The notes beneath the pieces were generated by a model. It did not search any database. It saw only the letters and a program-made list of their open reading frames with translations, and had not been told where the DNA came from. Position numbers and translations under genes: made by a program. This document shows, one piece after another, positions 18,801 to 26,418 of a DNA stretch of 64,000 nt (its first letter is position 1; the number at the start of each line of letters is the position of its first letter). The stretch comes from Bacteroidia bacterium (GTDB taxonomy: Bacteria > Bacteroidota > Bacteroidia > Chitinophagales > UBA2359), in the NCBI GenBank assembly GCA_030427245.1, contig JAUHXA010000013.1, positions 54,054 to 118,053 on the forward strand. The letters are read 5' to 3'.

Positions 18801-19597
18801 GTCCAAAGCCCCGTAGTATCTACTCGAATCGTACCGTAATTGTCAATATCTACAAAAGAACTGTCTTGATAGGCATAACTATACATACCATGAGTCCCTG
18901 TATGCTTCAAATCAATCGTACCGTTGTTTACCAATACAAGGGTGTCTTTTCGTATCTCACTGTAAAAACCATCTGTGCCTGTATCTTCAATCAATATGTT
19001 GCCATTATTGGTGAAATACATGATTCCTACATTATTAGAGCCATTGTTGTAGTTGTTAATGCCTCTATAATCGGTATCGTAAACGTGTAAATCTCCATCG
19101 TTGAGAATAGAACCTTTGTAATTGTAAATTCCGTCTCGGGTCGTATTGTGTATGTTTAAGCTCGCATTCTCTTCAATGGTTAGCGTGCAATCTCTCCTAA
19201 GATACATACCAAAACACCATTCACAACCTGTTCCTTCAATTGTCAAACTACCGTTGGCTGCAATGGTCAAAGTAGTTCCTGTTTCAAACTCAACTCCTTG
19301 AATGCCTGTAATATTGGTATCAATGATTGGCATAAAACCACCACTATCTATTAAATCATTGCCGATTAATACATAATCACCTGTAGTTGGAACAGTATTG
19401 GTGTCCCAATTGTCCGATGTATTCCAATCGCTGCTCACATCGCCTTGCCAAGTAATGGTTGCAGCTTGAACTGAGGAGGAAAGAAAAAATAGGAAAAAGA
19501 AAAAATAAATGGACTTCAAAGCCATTGGAGTAGAAATATGGATAGGCCTATTTTGAAACAACATTTTTTGAAATTGGGTAGAAATAATGTTATTCAT
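12851..19597 (-). CDS. Giant secreted repeat protein with T9SS type A sorting domain
   Basis: This 2248-residue cell-surface protein has a signal peptide with the hydrophobic run YFFFFLFFLSSSVQA ending near residue 45; Met1 or Met25 could be the start. From about residue 100 to 2025 it consists of around 60 degenerate units of about 30 residues, consensus F-N-N-x-G-T-I-x-I-x-x-T-x-x-x-G-I-Y-N-Y, which predict a beta-solenoid. Residues 604-1133 contain a second-order repeat. After an Ig-like stretch, the last 80 or so residues (ELTVFPNPF ... GVYLVRMVTDKGESKTLRVVLNR) form a T9SS type A C-terminal domain, which directs outer-membrane export and attachment. No enzyme domain is visible. An adhesin or surface fibre is likely. 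The next upstream gene is a second T9SS substrate in the same direction. Confidence 0.88.
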   Translation of the reverse strand: MNNIISTQFQKMLFQNRPIHISTPMALKSIYFFFFLFFLSSSVQAATITWQGDVSSDWNTSDNWDTNTVPTTGDYVLIGNDLIDSGGFMPIIDTNITGIQGVEFETGTTLTIAANGSLTIEGTGCEWCFGMYLRRDCTLTIEENASLNIHNTTRDGIYNYKGSILNDGDLHVYDTDYRGINNYNNGSNNVGIMYFTNNGNILIEDTGTDGFYSEIRKDTLVLVNNGTIDLKHTGTHGMYSYAYQDSSFVDIDNYGTIRVDTTGLWTMGIYNYVQQTTVGEPVRLDFDNYGTIEIDSTHSYGFYNYAYRGELNFTNHADAIINIQNINQWGWYNYNRHVDGYLSELNFNNYGTIDIQNTFYGGMQNYTNGDTFNFTNHHIIHTSHTGEAGLYNYANNNFAELNFVNNGDITIDTSGTSGNWYHSGLYNRARLTQSGDTTSVATFTNNGSISIDSTSYHGIYNNIDGGDFTFTNNASGTIAINNTNERGISNYSLERSDNTNNDFVFDNYGTINIADAGQHGVYSYVDVGDLAMTLHTNSILTIDNVGSDGIRNSVYNGGVFNFANNITLVINNVNNQGFYNSTRSGATMNFINNHTIDINTANQNGIYNDNENGHLNFLNNNDIFIDNVVSDGLTNDSELFDDINYTSSFAFDNYGDIVINNCGDDGFRTYVLNNTANVTNHSNALIDIDNCNDNGLINNSQGENGLLNFNYAANSTIDIDDVGSTGFYNYLNLGGTINLQFSAPLTIDNCGTNGIYNELRDGSSTLHFNNSSTLTINNVGSNGIYSNNDNSHFNFNNNNAGEIYINEAGNMGITNENNNGDETYSSSFAFDNHGLIRIENTQSHGFRSHTSNIHGAVTNHPNATIDISHTGEHGFYNRSYGKGQLDFTYSAGSFLKIDTLGTRGMFNYASDSATVNIIINEVLAIDSCGTDGIRNTTRTGGILNFTNNSNIDIDLTDNTGIINDNENGSLTFINNNNITIDNVADDGFNNENDIFDNAYSGTFTFENRGNITINNAGDEGFYTHANNMVGTFTNFANASIDISNSDEYGWVTSSYGGAQLDFINQANAAFKVDTSGYSCFYNYAGSEGTLNLTFDDVIDLDSCGVEGVYNLLRTEGTINMTNNSTIDIKTVNNSGIWTNNENGTLNLVNNGNLNVDGTQQYNGLAAYSVTTDTDLYSTAITYTNNGTIDIKNVGNHGFDSYCSGSTATFNIINDGTINIEGTTVHGIQNNTHNEGILTFENRANRNIHLQNIGNRGFYNITNDSSRVNFTNDGSIDIDNTANIGLYNHTRDGFINFTNNHHIDIFNTNAETGFYNYTEQNGDNWTTELTFNNNGNIHIEETGAHGLMFNTRNGTANINNSEVIDIKNTTYRGFYIYNRKNNENRICQTNFTNAITGSMNLNNINEDGMYIYTYQDTTQVVNDGTIAINQTGWRGMNIYSDNENALLNFTNNGTIEVDTAGTEGFHLQSRRSGAANSLPTTLNFINNGLIDIDSTQYEGFQTNGERGYIHLVNNVDGEFRIRNTNEFGWHSYLYKNEDTMTVNQLIENHGLIDIADTDWSGMQHYNYRADNHQFINQASGIIRIANTGDRGLEIENYGNNTDYNPFTNFTNHGLIEIENIPTRGLEVLSNYGNAANFNNHGTIDIFKTDEYGIFNYAHNSSSNHAPIVNFNNWGTVNIDSTALSGIYNYCYQSQEVNFNQHDGDINITRAFNDGIRSYTLQYNRENYSPRVHFNMDGGTINISAVSEAGIYNYAYRDTIVTNITDGTINISDTGTSGIHNYAYDDWSHIGFINNGGTINTDGTGRDGIYNHTYNNSSNDTTSLDFVNTGTINTNNSQGAGIHNFNRSGTNYTFNNSGTIDIQNSNREGLRNLNLRHNDNYSVTFDFQNSGKITTNTTFQEGLRTNNYGGDLTFDNSGVLMVRNANREGIENVNYRDTFDFTNNGTIQVWDSKNEDLYNSALKIGPLNFTNGTCSVIQVNGKIKNHRYSNFVNNGIIMTAYDGFNDNKGNFTNNGIIEGRPDEYFEVYGILNIDNQATILDYNLLAPLTGTEGQPIADAVTDPDAIYTILGWFTDETLSTSAGTYNTGSNTFTPNLGVGEHVVYVQTSDNVLGCTTARTVLVTINPVLIAEEEILVTLNPLIEKKQEDEAAKTTTESNLGFKTSTELTVFPNPFTTHTNIQFQVAADDFVTIEVYGIDGQKVAVLFEGYLSAGEQQRFSFNAESLRSGVYLVRMVTDKGESKTLRVVLNR
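16199..17788 (-). repeat. Three tandem super-repeats (about 177 residues each) in the giant protein
   Basis: Within residues 604-1133 the pattern of six 30-residue units repeats three times with lengths of 178, 177 and 175 residues (604-781, 782-958, 959-1133). Each copy opens with a NGIYNDNENGHLNF-like unit (NGIYSNNDNSHFNF, TGIINDNENGSLTF). Each has a variable loop about 40 residues in, then FAFDN or FTFEN, and each carries a Cys unit near its position 145 (IDNCGTNGI, IDSCGTDGI, LDSCGVEGV). This points to duplication of a block of about 530 bp rather than single-unit slippage. Confidence 0.75.
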
Positions 19598-19630
19598 ATT
19601 TACTGAGTTGTTTTTTGTTTTTCTCGTATT

Positions 19631-19709
19631 AGGTATCGGATACCTCTTGTTTGGAATATTGAGGCATTGTTAATCAGCTTGATAGCAAACAGAAAGATAT
19701 CCGATACCT
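19631..19709. repeat. Inverted repeat between the two giant T9SS genes
   Basis: AGGTATCGGATA (19631-19642) is the exact reverse complement of TATCCGATACCT (19698-19709). The left arm is itself a near-palindrome (AGGTATC-G-GATACCT). It lies in the 123-base gap between two minus-strand genes and may act as a processing, attenuation or regulator-binding site. No long T-run is attached. Confidence 0.45.
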
Positions 19710-19720
19710 TGTAACCAAAT

Positions 19721-22700
19721 TTACTTCTTCAAAACCTTCAATACCTTTCTCGTTTTGCTCGTCTCCAAGACACATATATATACACCCGACTGCAAATTGC
19801 ACGATTCATATCGAACCTTGTACGTACCTTCAATTTGAGGTTCATGGTTCAAAAGATTTTTCACCCGTTTGCCCGAAATATCGTAAACATTCAAGCTCAC
19901 CAAGTCGTCTTCTGCTAAGTAATAAGCCAATGTGAAATCATCTATAAAAGGATTTGGAAAAGCAATTAAGTCTGTTTGAGTAGAAATAGCATCTTTGTCG
20001 GCTTGTGCTTCAAGGCTTTCATTTACTTCAATTGATTCTCCTTCTGCAACTACAGCGGGAGCATCTTCACATACTTCAATCGAAGCCCTAAAGACTCCAC
20101 CAGTTTCGACACTGAACCCTGGTTCCAAGGTAACATATTCACCTGCTTCAAAAGCCACATTTTGACCATTCAAAACTTCCACATTCCCTGCGCCCGTCAA
20201 ATCACCAGCTCGAATATAGCTTTGTGTTTCTGTCAGTTCGGGAAGTGTATTGTCATTTTCGTATTCAATAACCACATTATCGGGGCAGCAATCACTACCT
20301 TCTACCACCGTAACAGTTGCACTTGAAGTACAGCCATTAATATCCGTGGCAATCACCGTATAATCTGTTATTACATTTGCCGTAATTTCTTGTTGAGAAG
20401 AACCATTGTTCCAAGAGTAAGACTCAAATCCTTCCGTAGCAGTTAGCGTAGTCGTACGACCATTGCACAATTCCAAATTGCCCGTAATTTCCACGATAGG
20501 TTCAGGTCTAACAATTACCTGTATTTCAGACCGTGGACTTTCGCAGCCATTCACTGTTTGGCTCACATAATAGTAAAATGTACCTGGGTTAGATTGGTCG
20601 GGGATGGGCTTGGTCGGAGAACCTACGCCACCCGTTGCAGAATCGTACCAGAGCAAGTTTTCGCCTGTAGCCTCTAAGTCTCCGCCATCATCTGTAACCG
20701 TAATCGTTCCAGTCATTCCAAATTCTGCATGAGGAATACACTCATAAGGATAAACGCCTTCTGCCAAACCTGTCAAAGTGTAGGTTGGATTGTTATCATC
20801 CAATGGAAAATCTTCCCAAGCAATGGGATTAGAAAGAGAACGTGTAGGGTGACTGCCATTGACCTGCTGAAAAAGTACCTCGTCTCCTTCAATAATGGTC
20901 AATTCGTCAGGCGAATAAACTGGACCACCGTCACCAGCCGTAACCGTATGTGTTACCTTATCTCGTTGACAATAATAAGCAGGGCTAACCACGTCAGGAG
21001 CTTCGGGTTCTGCCACAATCACTTCAATTTGTGCTCTTGGACTTTCACAGCCGCCTACTGTTTGACTCACATAATAATAAAAAGTCCCTGCCGAAGATTG
21101 ATTGGGAATCGGTTTGGTAGGAGAACCTACCCCACCTGTTGCAGAAGTGTACCAGAGCAAGTTTTCGCCTGTTGCCTCCAAATTCCCACCATCATCTAAA
21201 ACGGTAATCGTTCCCAACATTCCATCAAATTCGTGGGGAATACATTTGTAGGGATAAACACCTTCTCCGAGACCCGTCAACAAATAGGTAGGATTGTCGC
21301 TATCAAGAGGAAAAGTTTCCCAAGCCTGCGGGTCAGAAAGCGACTCCGTTGGGTGAAAACCCATCACTCGCTGAAAAAGTACATCGTCTCCTTCCACAAT
21401 CGTCAATTCGTCTGGAGTGTAAACGGGACCATTCGCACCCGCTGTAATCGTATGGGTTACTTTTTCTCGCACGCAATAATGAACAGGGCTGACCACCGAA
21501 GGAGCTTCAGGTTCAGCAACAATTACTTGAATTTCGGCTCTTGGACTTTCGCAGCCATTTATCGTTTGACTCACATAATAGTAGAAAGTACCCGCTATGG
21601 ATTGGTCAGGAATCGGTTTGGTCGGAGAACCAATGCCACCCATTGCAGATGTGTACCACAATAAGTTTTCGCCCATTGCTTCCAAGTCAGCTCCATCATT
21701 CATAACCGTAATCGTTCCAACCATTCCTTGGGCTGCATGAGGGATACATTCATAAGGATAAACACCTTCTGCCAAACCCGTTAAGGTATGGGTTTTATTG
21801 TTATCGTCCAGTGAAAATGTTTCAAAGGCAATAGGGCTAGAGAGCGATTGAGTCGGATGAAATCCTGCAATGTGTTGGAAAAATACATCATCTCCTTCAA
21901 TAATCGTTAACTCGTCGGGCGTGTAAACAGGCCCACCATCTCCTGCCGTAACCGTATGGGTTACTTTTTCTCTTTGGCAATAGTAAGCAGGGCTTGTGAC
22001 CATCGGCATTTCGGGAGCCGCATCTTGAACGACCTCTACGCTTCTGTAAGCCATACAGTTGTTGTCATCCAATACCGTTAAAACGTAAGTACCTGCTTGA
22101 TTGACTTCAATAGAAGCGGTTTCTTCGCCTGTACTCCAACTATAAGAAGCAAAACCCACTTCACCTGTCAGAGTTGTGGTATTGCCTCCACAAAAACTCA
22201 ATGAACCCGTAATTTCGGGAGCCAAAAGACTGCCTGTAATGCTTACTTGACCAGTGGCAGTACATTCTTTGGCATCGGTGACTGTCACCATATAAGTACC
22301 TTGAGTCAAATCTGTGCGATGTTGACTTGCTGATTCATCATTCCACTGATAGGCATAAGGCGGCAATCCTCCAGTCACAGAGGTTTCCATCGAGCCATCG
22401 TCAAATCCCTCGCAAGTTGCGTGGTTGATATTGGTAAACTCAACCGCAAAAAAGGCATCACATTCTGCAGGTTCTAAGGAAATGCAAATATTTCCATCCA
22501 AAGAATTGAAGAAACTGCTGACTTGTATATGATAGGTTTCATTTGGAATCAAGCCAGTTGCCGTCAAAACCTGCCCTTCATCATTGCAAAACAATTCGTT
22601 CAAACTGCCGCAAGTGCCTTCAAAAAGGGTAATGACATCCGAAAATTCAGATTCAGTAACAACGGTCACTTGACCATCTAAAGGGGCTTCAAAAGAATAC

Positions 22701-24370
22701 CATATTGAGTGATCGGATTTGTCGTTCAGACTTGGCATCGGCCCATCAAAAGTTGCTCCTGCATTGTTTCCACTCACACAGTCTGTGTCTATTGTCAGAG
22801 GCACAGCATTGGCACACAAATCGTTTGCAGGAGGATCAGTCGGAGGGTCGGTTGTTCTGATTTGAAGGCACAAATCTCCTTGCAGTTGTCCAAAAGAATT
22901 GCCCACACCGCTGATTCGCAAATAGTAGGTTTCGCCACTGTTCAAGCCCGAAACTTGGGCATGTTCCCCATCAAAGCCATAAATATCTTCATTGATGCAA
23001 GTCAGTTCTGTAAAGTTGCCGCAAGAACCCGAATAGACATTCAGTAAATCGTCAAAATCTGCTTTGGTTTCAATCACCACGCTACCCGTTGCAGGTGCTT
23101 CAAAGGTGTACCAAATTGCAGACCAAGCACTGTCCATACAAGCTACGGTTGGACCCTGAAAAATCGCCCCAATGTTTGTCCCCGAAGTACAAGGCGTATT
23201 TAAGGAGATTGGAGTTGCATTGTTGCAAAAGTCGTTGATAGGGCGTTCTCCACTGATTTTGAAGTTGTCAATACCCGCCCAATAGGTTCTTCGACCATAT
23301 CCATTTTCATCTCCCTCAATTGCTCCTCCATCGCCGTATTCAAAAATGACTTGCATGGTTTCAGCCCGATATTCGCTGATATCGATTGAAGCGTGAACAT
23401 AATCGTCAAAGCGATTGCCCGAAAAATTTTGGATTTGATAGGTCGCTATTGGAGTCAATGTTCCATTATGATCCAATATTACATTTAGATAATTAACATC
23501 ACCGTAGTCTCGAAAATGAATATCGTATTCCAATAGAAGGTCTGAATAGTTTCGACCGTCGAAAGCGGGAGAAAGCATTTGTTGAATAGAAGGAAGTTGC
23601 CCCCAACCAATAGAGTAGTCGTCAAAATATGCCATATAACTCCCTTCAATACTCGTTTCATTGGAGGCATTTGCAGGACAAATACCAAAGTTCCATTCGC
23701 CAGGTCCAGTTACCGAATTGGTGCCCCATCCCGTTGGCGTTGTACCATTGTTTTCGTTGAAATTTTCGAGAACAAGGTAAGTTCTCTCGTCCATTCCGTC
23801 AATTTCAATATTGTCGAATCCAATAGAACCCGAATGTGTCCCACCATCGTCAAAATAGAAGCGGACATTCATATTGGTATTGATGTAGTCGCTCAAATCT
23901 ACTTTGTAGTGTCTTGTAAGTGGGTGATTTCCTTCAAAGCTATTTTCGTCCACGAAGAAAACGGTTTTATAGGCAGTTCCATCAAAAACTTGCAGCTCAA
24001 AAGTGGGGGTTCCCTGAGAAAAATTGAAGAAATACGCATCAAAATCCAAATAGACCGTAGAATAAGAAGATGCATCGAAGTCAGGAGAGGTGAATTGCAC
24101 CGTAGAAGGAGGTGCAGCTGCGCCTAAAGAATCATCGCTGAAGTAAGCAATGCACTCTGGCACAATGGATTCGATTAGGTCGGGCAAGCTGTCTGTCTCC
24201 CAATTGGCTGTGCCATTCAATATTTCGGCTGTCCAAGAATCAGGTAGTTCTTCACAGTTATTGAAGTACTGACGGACGAGAGGATCACTGAAAACAGTTT
24301 GTGAGGTAAAAAATAGGGTTAGAGAATATAATAGGATTAGCGATTTGAAAAGTATATGATTGGGCTTCAT
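19721..24370 (-). CDS. T9SS-secreted multidomain adhesin with three cupredoxin domains
   Basis: This 1549-residue protein has a signal peptide (about residues 1-28). In order, it then carries: two MAM/choice-of-anchor-like beta-sandwich domains (about 30-192 and 198-375), two pre-peptidase C-terminal type domains (about 378-505 and 514-632), one SprB-like repeat (about 645-712) and one Ig-like domain (715-781). Three 166-residue modules (787-1287) follow, in which a plastocyanin-like domain interrupts an Ig-like fold. Another Ig-like domain (1290-1356), a three-stranded stack domain (1360-1434) and a T9SS type A tail (1468-1549, IAFPNPF start) complete it. Each cupredoxin has the His-Cys-His-Met set for type-1 copper (His838/Cys875/His878/Met883 in the first). 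Surface location is well supported; copper binding is predicted; the function may be adhesion or extracellular electron transfer. Confidence 0.85.
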   Translation of the reverse strand: MKPNHILFKSLILLYSLTLFFTSQTVFSDPLVRQYFNNCEELPDSWTAEILNGTANWETDSLPDLIESIVPECIAYFSDDSLGAAAPPSTVQFTSPDFDASSYSTVYLDFDAYFFNFSQGTPTFELQVFDGTAYKTVFFVDENSFEGNHPLTRHYKVDLSDYINTNMNVRFYFDDGGTHSGSIGFDNIEIDGMDERTYLVLENFNENNGTTPTGWGTNSVTGPGEWNFGICPANASNETSIEGSYMAYFDDYSIGWGQLPSIQQMLSPAFDGRNYSDLLLEYDIHFRDYGDVNYLNVILDHNGTLTPIATYQIQNFSGNRFDDYVHASIDISEYRAETMQVIFEYGDGGAIEGDENGYGRRTYWAGIDNFKISGERPINDFCNNATPISLNTPCTSGTNIGAIFQGPTVACMDSAWSAIWYTFEAPATGSVVIETKADFDDLLNVYSGSCGNFTELTCINEDIYGFDGEHAQVSGLNSGETYYLRISGVGNSFGQLQGDLCLQIRTTDPPTDPPANDLCANAVPLTIDTDCVSGNNAGATFDGPMPSLNDKSDHSIWYSFEAPLDGQVTVVTESEFSDVITLFEGTCGSLNELFCNDEGQVLTATGLIPNETYHIQVSSFFNSLDGNICISLEPAECDAFFAVEFTNINHATCEGFDDGSMETSVTGGLPPYAYQWNDESASQHRTDLTQGTYMVTVTDAKECTATGQVSITGSLLAPEITGSLSFCGGNTTTLTGEVGFASYSWSTGEETASIEVNQAGTYVLTVLDDNNCMAYRSVEVVQDAAPEMPMVTSPAYYCQREKVTHTVTAGDGGPVYTPDELTIIEGDDVFFQHIAGFHPTQSLSSPIAFETFSLDDNNKTHTLTGLAEGVYPYECIPHAAQGMVGTITVMNDGADLEAMGENLLWYTSAMGGIGSPTKPIPDQSIAGTFYYYVSQTINGCESPRAEIQVIVAEPEAPSVVSPVHYCVREKVTHTITAGANGPVYTPDELTIVEGDDVLFQRVMGFHPTESLSDPQAWETFPLDSDNPTYLLTGLGEGVYPYKCIPHEFDGMLGTITVLDDGGNLEATGENLLWYTSATGGVGSPTKPIPNQSSAGTFYYYVSQTVGGCESPRAQIEVIVAEPEAPDVVSPAYYCQRDKVTHTVTAGDGGPVYSPDELTIIEGDEVLFQQVNGSHPTRSLSNPIAWEDFPLDDNNPTYTLTGLAEGVYPYECIPHAEFGMTGTITVTDDGGDLEATGENLLWYDSATGGVGSPTKPIPDQSNPGTFYYYVSQTVNGCESPRSEIQVIVRPEPIVEITGNLELCNGRTTTLTATEGFESYSWNNGSSQQEITANVITDYTVIATDINGCTSSATVTVVEGSDCCPDNVVIEYENDNTLPELTETQSYIRAGDLTGAGNVEVLNGQNVAFEAGEYVTLEPGFSVETGGVFRASIEVCEDAPAVVAEGESIEVNESLEAQADKDAISTQTDLIAFPNPFIDDFTLAYYLAEDDLVSLNVYDISGKRVKNLLNHEPQIEGTYKVRYESCNLQSGVYICVLETSKTRKVLKVLKK
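20510..22012 (-). repeat. Three tandem Ig-cupredoxin modules
   Basis: Residues 787-951, 954-1119 and 1122-1287 are three highly similar modules. All share YYC/HYC-x-R-(E/D)-KVTHT, PDELTI-x-EGD, an HPT motif, YPY-x-CIPH, GTITV, then LLWY-x-SA, GSPTKPIP, GTFYYYVSQT and GCESPR. Ligand spacing is the same in each: 37 residues from His to Cys, 3 from Cys to His, 5 from His to Met. High identity implies fairly recent tandem duplication. Confidence 0.85.
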
Positions 24371-24799
24371 ATAAAGCTAATTTTAATTTTTTGATTTGGT
24401 GGAATATTCGGTGTTCTTACTTTATAATCTATCAAATGATGTGCTAAAATGTAACATTACAATAAAAAAATATGATTTTTTTATTTACGTTTTTCAATCT
24501 CAATAGATTTAGATAGGGCTTGAAGGGATAATCAAGGTAGGGATAATTGGGTGACGATTTAATCTTTTTTATATAAATTAGCAGTATAAACAGAATGGTT
24601 TGTTGCATTTTTCTCTTTAAATGATTGATTATCATCATAGATGCAAATATACGATTTTTATCCATAAATTAAGTTTTTTTTAGATCCGAGTCATGCACTC
24701 TGTCACTTAAATGTCGAATTATGCTTTTTTTTAAACTCTGCCTAAAAATTAGCATTAAAATTGAGCCTTCAAAGAAAAACTACTCAAATCAAATACAAT
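24371..24799. other. Intergenic region, promoter area of divergent genes
   Basis: About 430 bases of AT-rich sequence between the divergent adhesin and DUF1800 genes. It contains a TATATTTG element on the minus strand (24644-24651) that could start the adhesin transcript. No gene, hairpin terminator or RNA was recognised. Confidence 0.4.
24644..24651 (-). promoter_or_regulatory. Candidate -7 element for the cupredoxin adhesin
   Basis: CAAATATA on + reads TATATTTG on -, an exact TAnnTTTG match. No clear TTG is seen at the -33 position. Use of this promoter would give a 5' untranslated region of about 270 bases. Confidence 0.3.
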
Positions 24800-26272
24800 A
24801 TGATGCCAATGGACTGTATTAGAGACGGTATTGCCGAGTATACACCAAGACCCTCCAAACCTTGGGATAGCCGTCGAATTGCTCACCTGTATAACCGCAT
24901 AGGGTTTGGTGCAAATCATCAACAAATTGCAACTGCACTTACCATGAACCCCACAGATTTGATAGATCAAATCGTTGATAGTGCTGTCGTTTTACCACTT
25001 GCGCCCGAACCCTATTGGGCAGATTGGACGACCGACCCTGTAAACGACTATGCAGAAGGTGAAGCAATGGGATCAAGCTTCAATAGTCAAGCAAATACAC
25101 ATAGACGAGAATGGACGGTACAATTGTTCAACGATATGTTGAGTAATGGATTTCGAGACAAGTTGATTTTGTTTTGGCACAATCATTTTGTGACTCAATT
25201 TAGCACCTACACCTGCTCATCTTACCTCCACAAATACTACAAAGTATTGGGGGAATATTCGCTTGGAAATTTTCGGGATTTTGTCTATGAAATCGGCAAA
25301 ACTCCTGCAATGGTGCGCTTCCTCAATGCTGACCAAAGTACCAAATACCATCCCAACGAAAACTATGCAAGGGAGTTATTGGAGTTGTTCACAATGGGAG
25401 TCGACAATGGTTATACACAAGAAGACATTGTTGAAATTTCCAAAGCCTTGACGGGTTTTCAGGCAAGAGGATGCCGAGATACAGAGTTTCGTCCCGATTA
25501 CTTCGATACGGATGATAAAACGATATTTGGTCAAACGGGTCCCTGGAACTACGATGATGTGCACGATTTAATATTTGAATACCGACCCAACAATGTAGCC
25601 GAATATATTTGTGAAAAACTGTATCGCTATTTTATTAGTACAGATGTGGATTTGACCATTGTAAACGAATTAGCAGTTACCTTCAAAAACAACAATTTTG
25701 AGCTCGCTCCTGTATTTAAGCAACTCTTCAAAAGCGAACATTTCTTTGACGACAAAAATATAGGTGTGCGCATCAAAAGCCCTGCTCAATATTTTATGAG
25801 TTTTATCCATCAAGCTGGTTTTGAGTACGATGACGACTTGATGAATGGTATGAGAAGTGCTTGTGAAGTTTTAGGGCAATATATATGGGAGCCGATTGAT
25901 GTGGCAGGTTGGCAAGGGCAGCGATCATGGTTGAATGAAGATACCTTGACCCGCCGTTGGGACTTAACCGAACAATATTTGTTCAACGATATTTCAAGCC
26001 TTTCTTTAGACAATTTGGTGGATTTAGCTAAAGCTGTTTCTGGAAACTCCAATGATCCGGCCTATGTTACCCAAACTTTCATAGACCATTTCTTACCCAT
26101 AGGCTTCAATGATGCAGAGGCGTACAGCTCTGCTACGAATGTTTTCAAAGGCGAAATTCCACAGAACTACTTTGACCAAGGATTTTGGAATTTGGATTGG
26201 TCAGTAGCTGGCGAACAGTTACTTAGTTTGCTGGTACATCTGATTAGACAGCCTGAGTTTCAGCTATATTAG
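24800..26272 (+). CDS. DUF1800 family protein
   Basis: This 490-residue protein belongs to the DUF1800 family. It has the typical N-terminal HLYNRIGFGA segment, a central FWHNHFV motif and the hallmark HPNENYARELLELFTMG followed by YTQEDIVEISKALTGF. The start chosen is the ATG at 24800; a TTG 39 bases upstream would add 13 residues, with no gain. No signal peptide is visible. The next gene, 146 bases on, is DUF1501, the constant partner of DUF1800 in Bacteroidota, Planctomycetes and Proteobacteria. The biochemical role of the pair is unknown. Because the DUF1501 partner has a Tat-like signal, this protein could be exported in complex with it. Confidence 0.87.
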   Translation: MMPMDCIRDGIAEYTPRPSKPWDSRRIAHLYNRIGFGANHQQIATALTMNPTDLIDQIVDSAVVLPLAPEPYWADWTTDPVNDYAEGEAMGSSFNSQANTHRREWTVQLFNDMLSNGFRDKLILFWHNHFVTQFSTYTCSSYLHKYYKVLGEYSLGNFRDFVYEIGKTPAMVRFLNADQSTKYHPNENYARELLELFTMGVDNGYTQEDIVEISKALTGFQARGCRDTEFRPDYFDTDDKTIFGQTGPWNYDDVHDLIFEYRPNNVAEYICEKLYRYFISTDVDLTIVNELAVTFKNNNFELAPVFKQLFKSEHFFDDKNIGVRIKSPAQYFMSFIHQAGFEYDDDLMNGMRSACEVLGQYIWEPIDVAGWQGQRSWLNEDTLTRRWDLTEQYLFNDISSLSLDNLVDLAKAVSGNSNDPAYVTQTFIDHFLPIGFNDAEAYSSATNVFKGEIPQNYFDQGFWNLDWSVAGEQLLSLLVHLIRQPEFQLY

Positions 26273-26273
26273 G

Positions 26274-26371
26274 TGGTTGAATTGCTGAATGGTTACATTG
26301 TTTTCCTGTTGAATTGCTGGATGTATATAGTTATATTTTTGAGCAGTTTAAGGAAAATAACAATTCAACCA
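26274..26371. repeat. Inverted repeat in the DUF1800-DUF1501 gap
   Basis: TGGTTGAATTG (26274-26284) is the perfect reverse complement of CAATTCAACCA (26361-26371). Between and around them are further loose copies (GTTGAATTGCTGGATG, TAGCAATATAACCA). Such low-complexity TTGAATTG repeats look like an intergenic repeat family rather than a terminator. Confidence 0.45.
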
Positions 26372-26418
26372 TATAGCAATATAACCATAGAACAATATGT
26401 CAATAAAACAATACGACA

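Noticed and set aside
13068..19090. Many long open frames on the plus strand, up to 258 codons, across the giant repeat gene
   Set aside because: They follow the repeat period of the minus-strand gene and have no start context or domains. They are shadows produced by its biased codons.
13700..19200. Regularly spaced short DNA repeats that could suggest a CRISPR array
   Set aside because: The repeats are degenerate, in one reading frame with a 30-codon period and inside a continuous coding frame. There are no constant direct repeats with unique spacers, and no cas genes.
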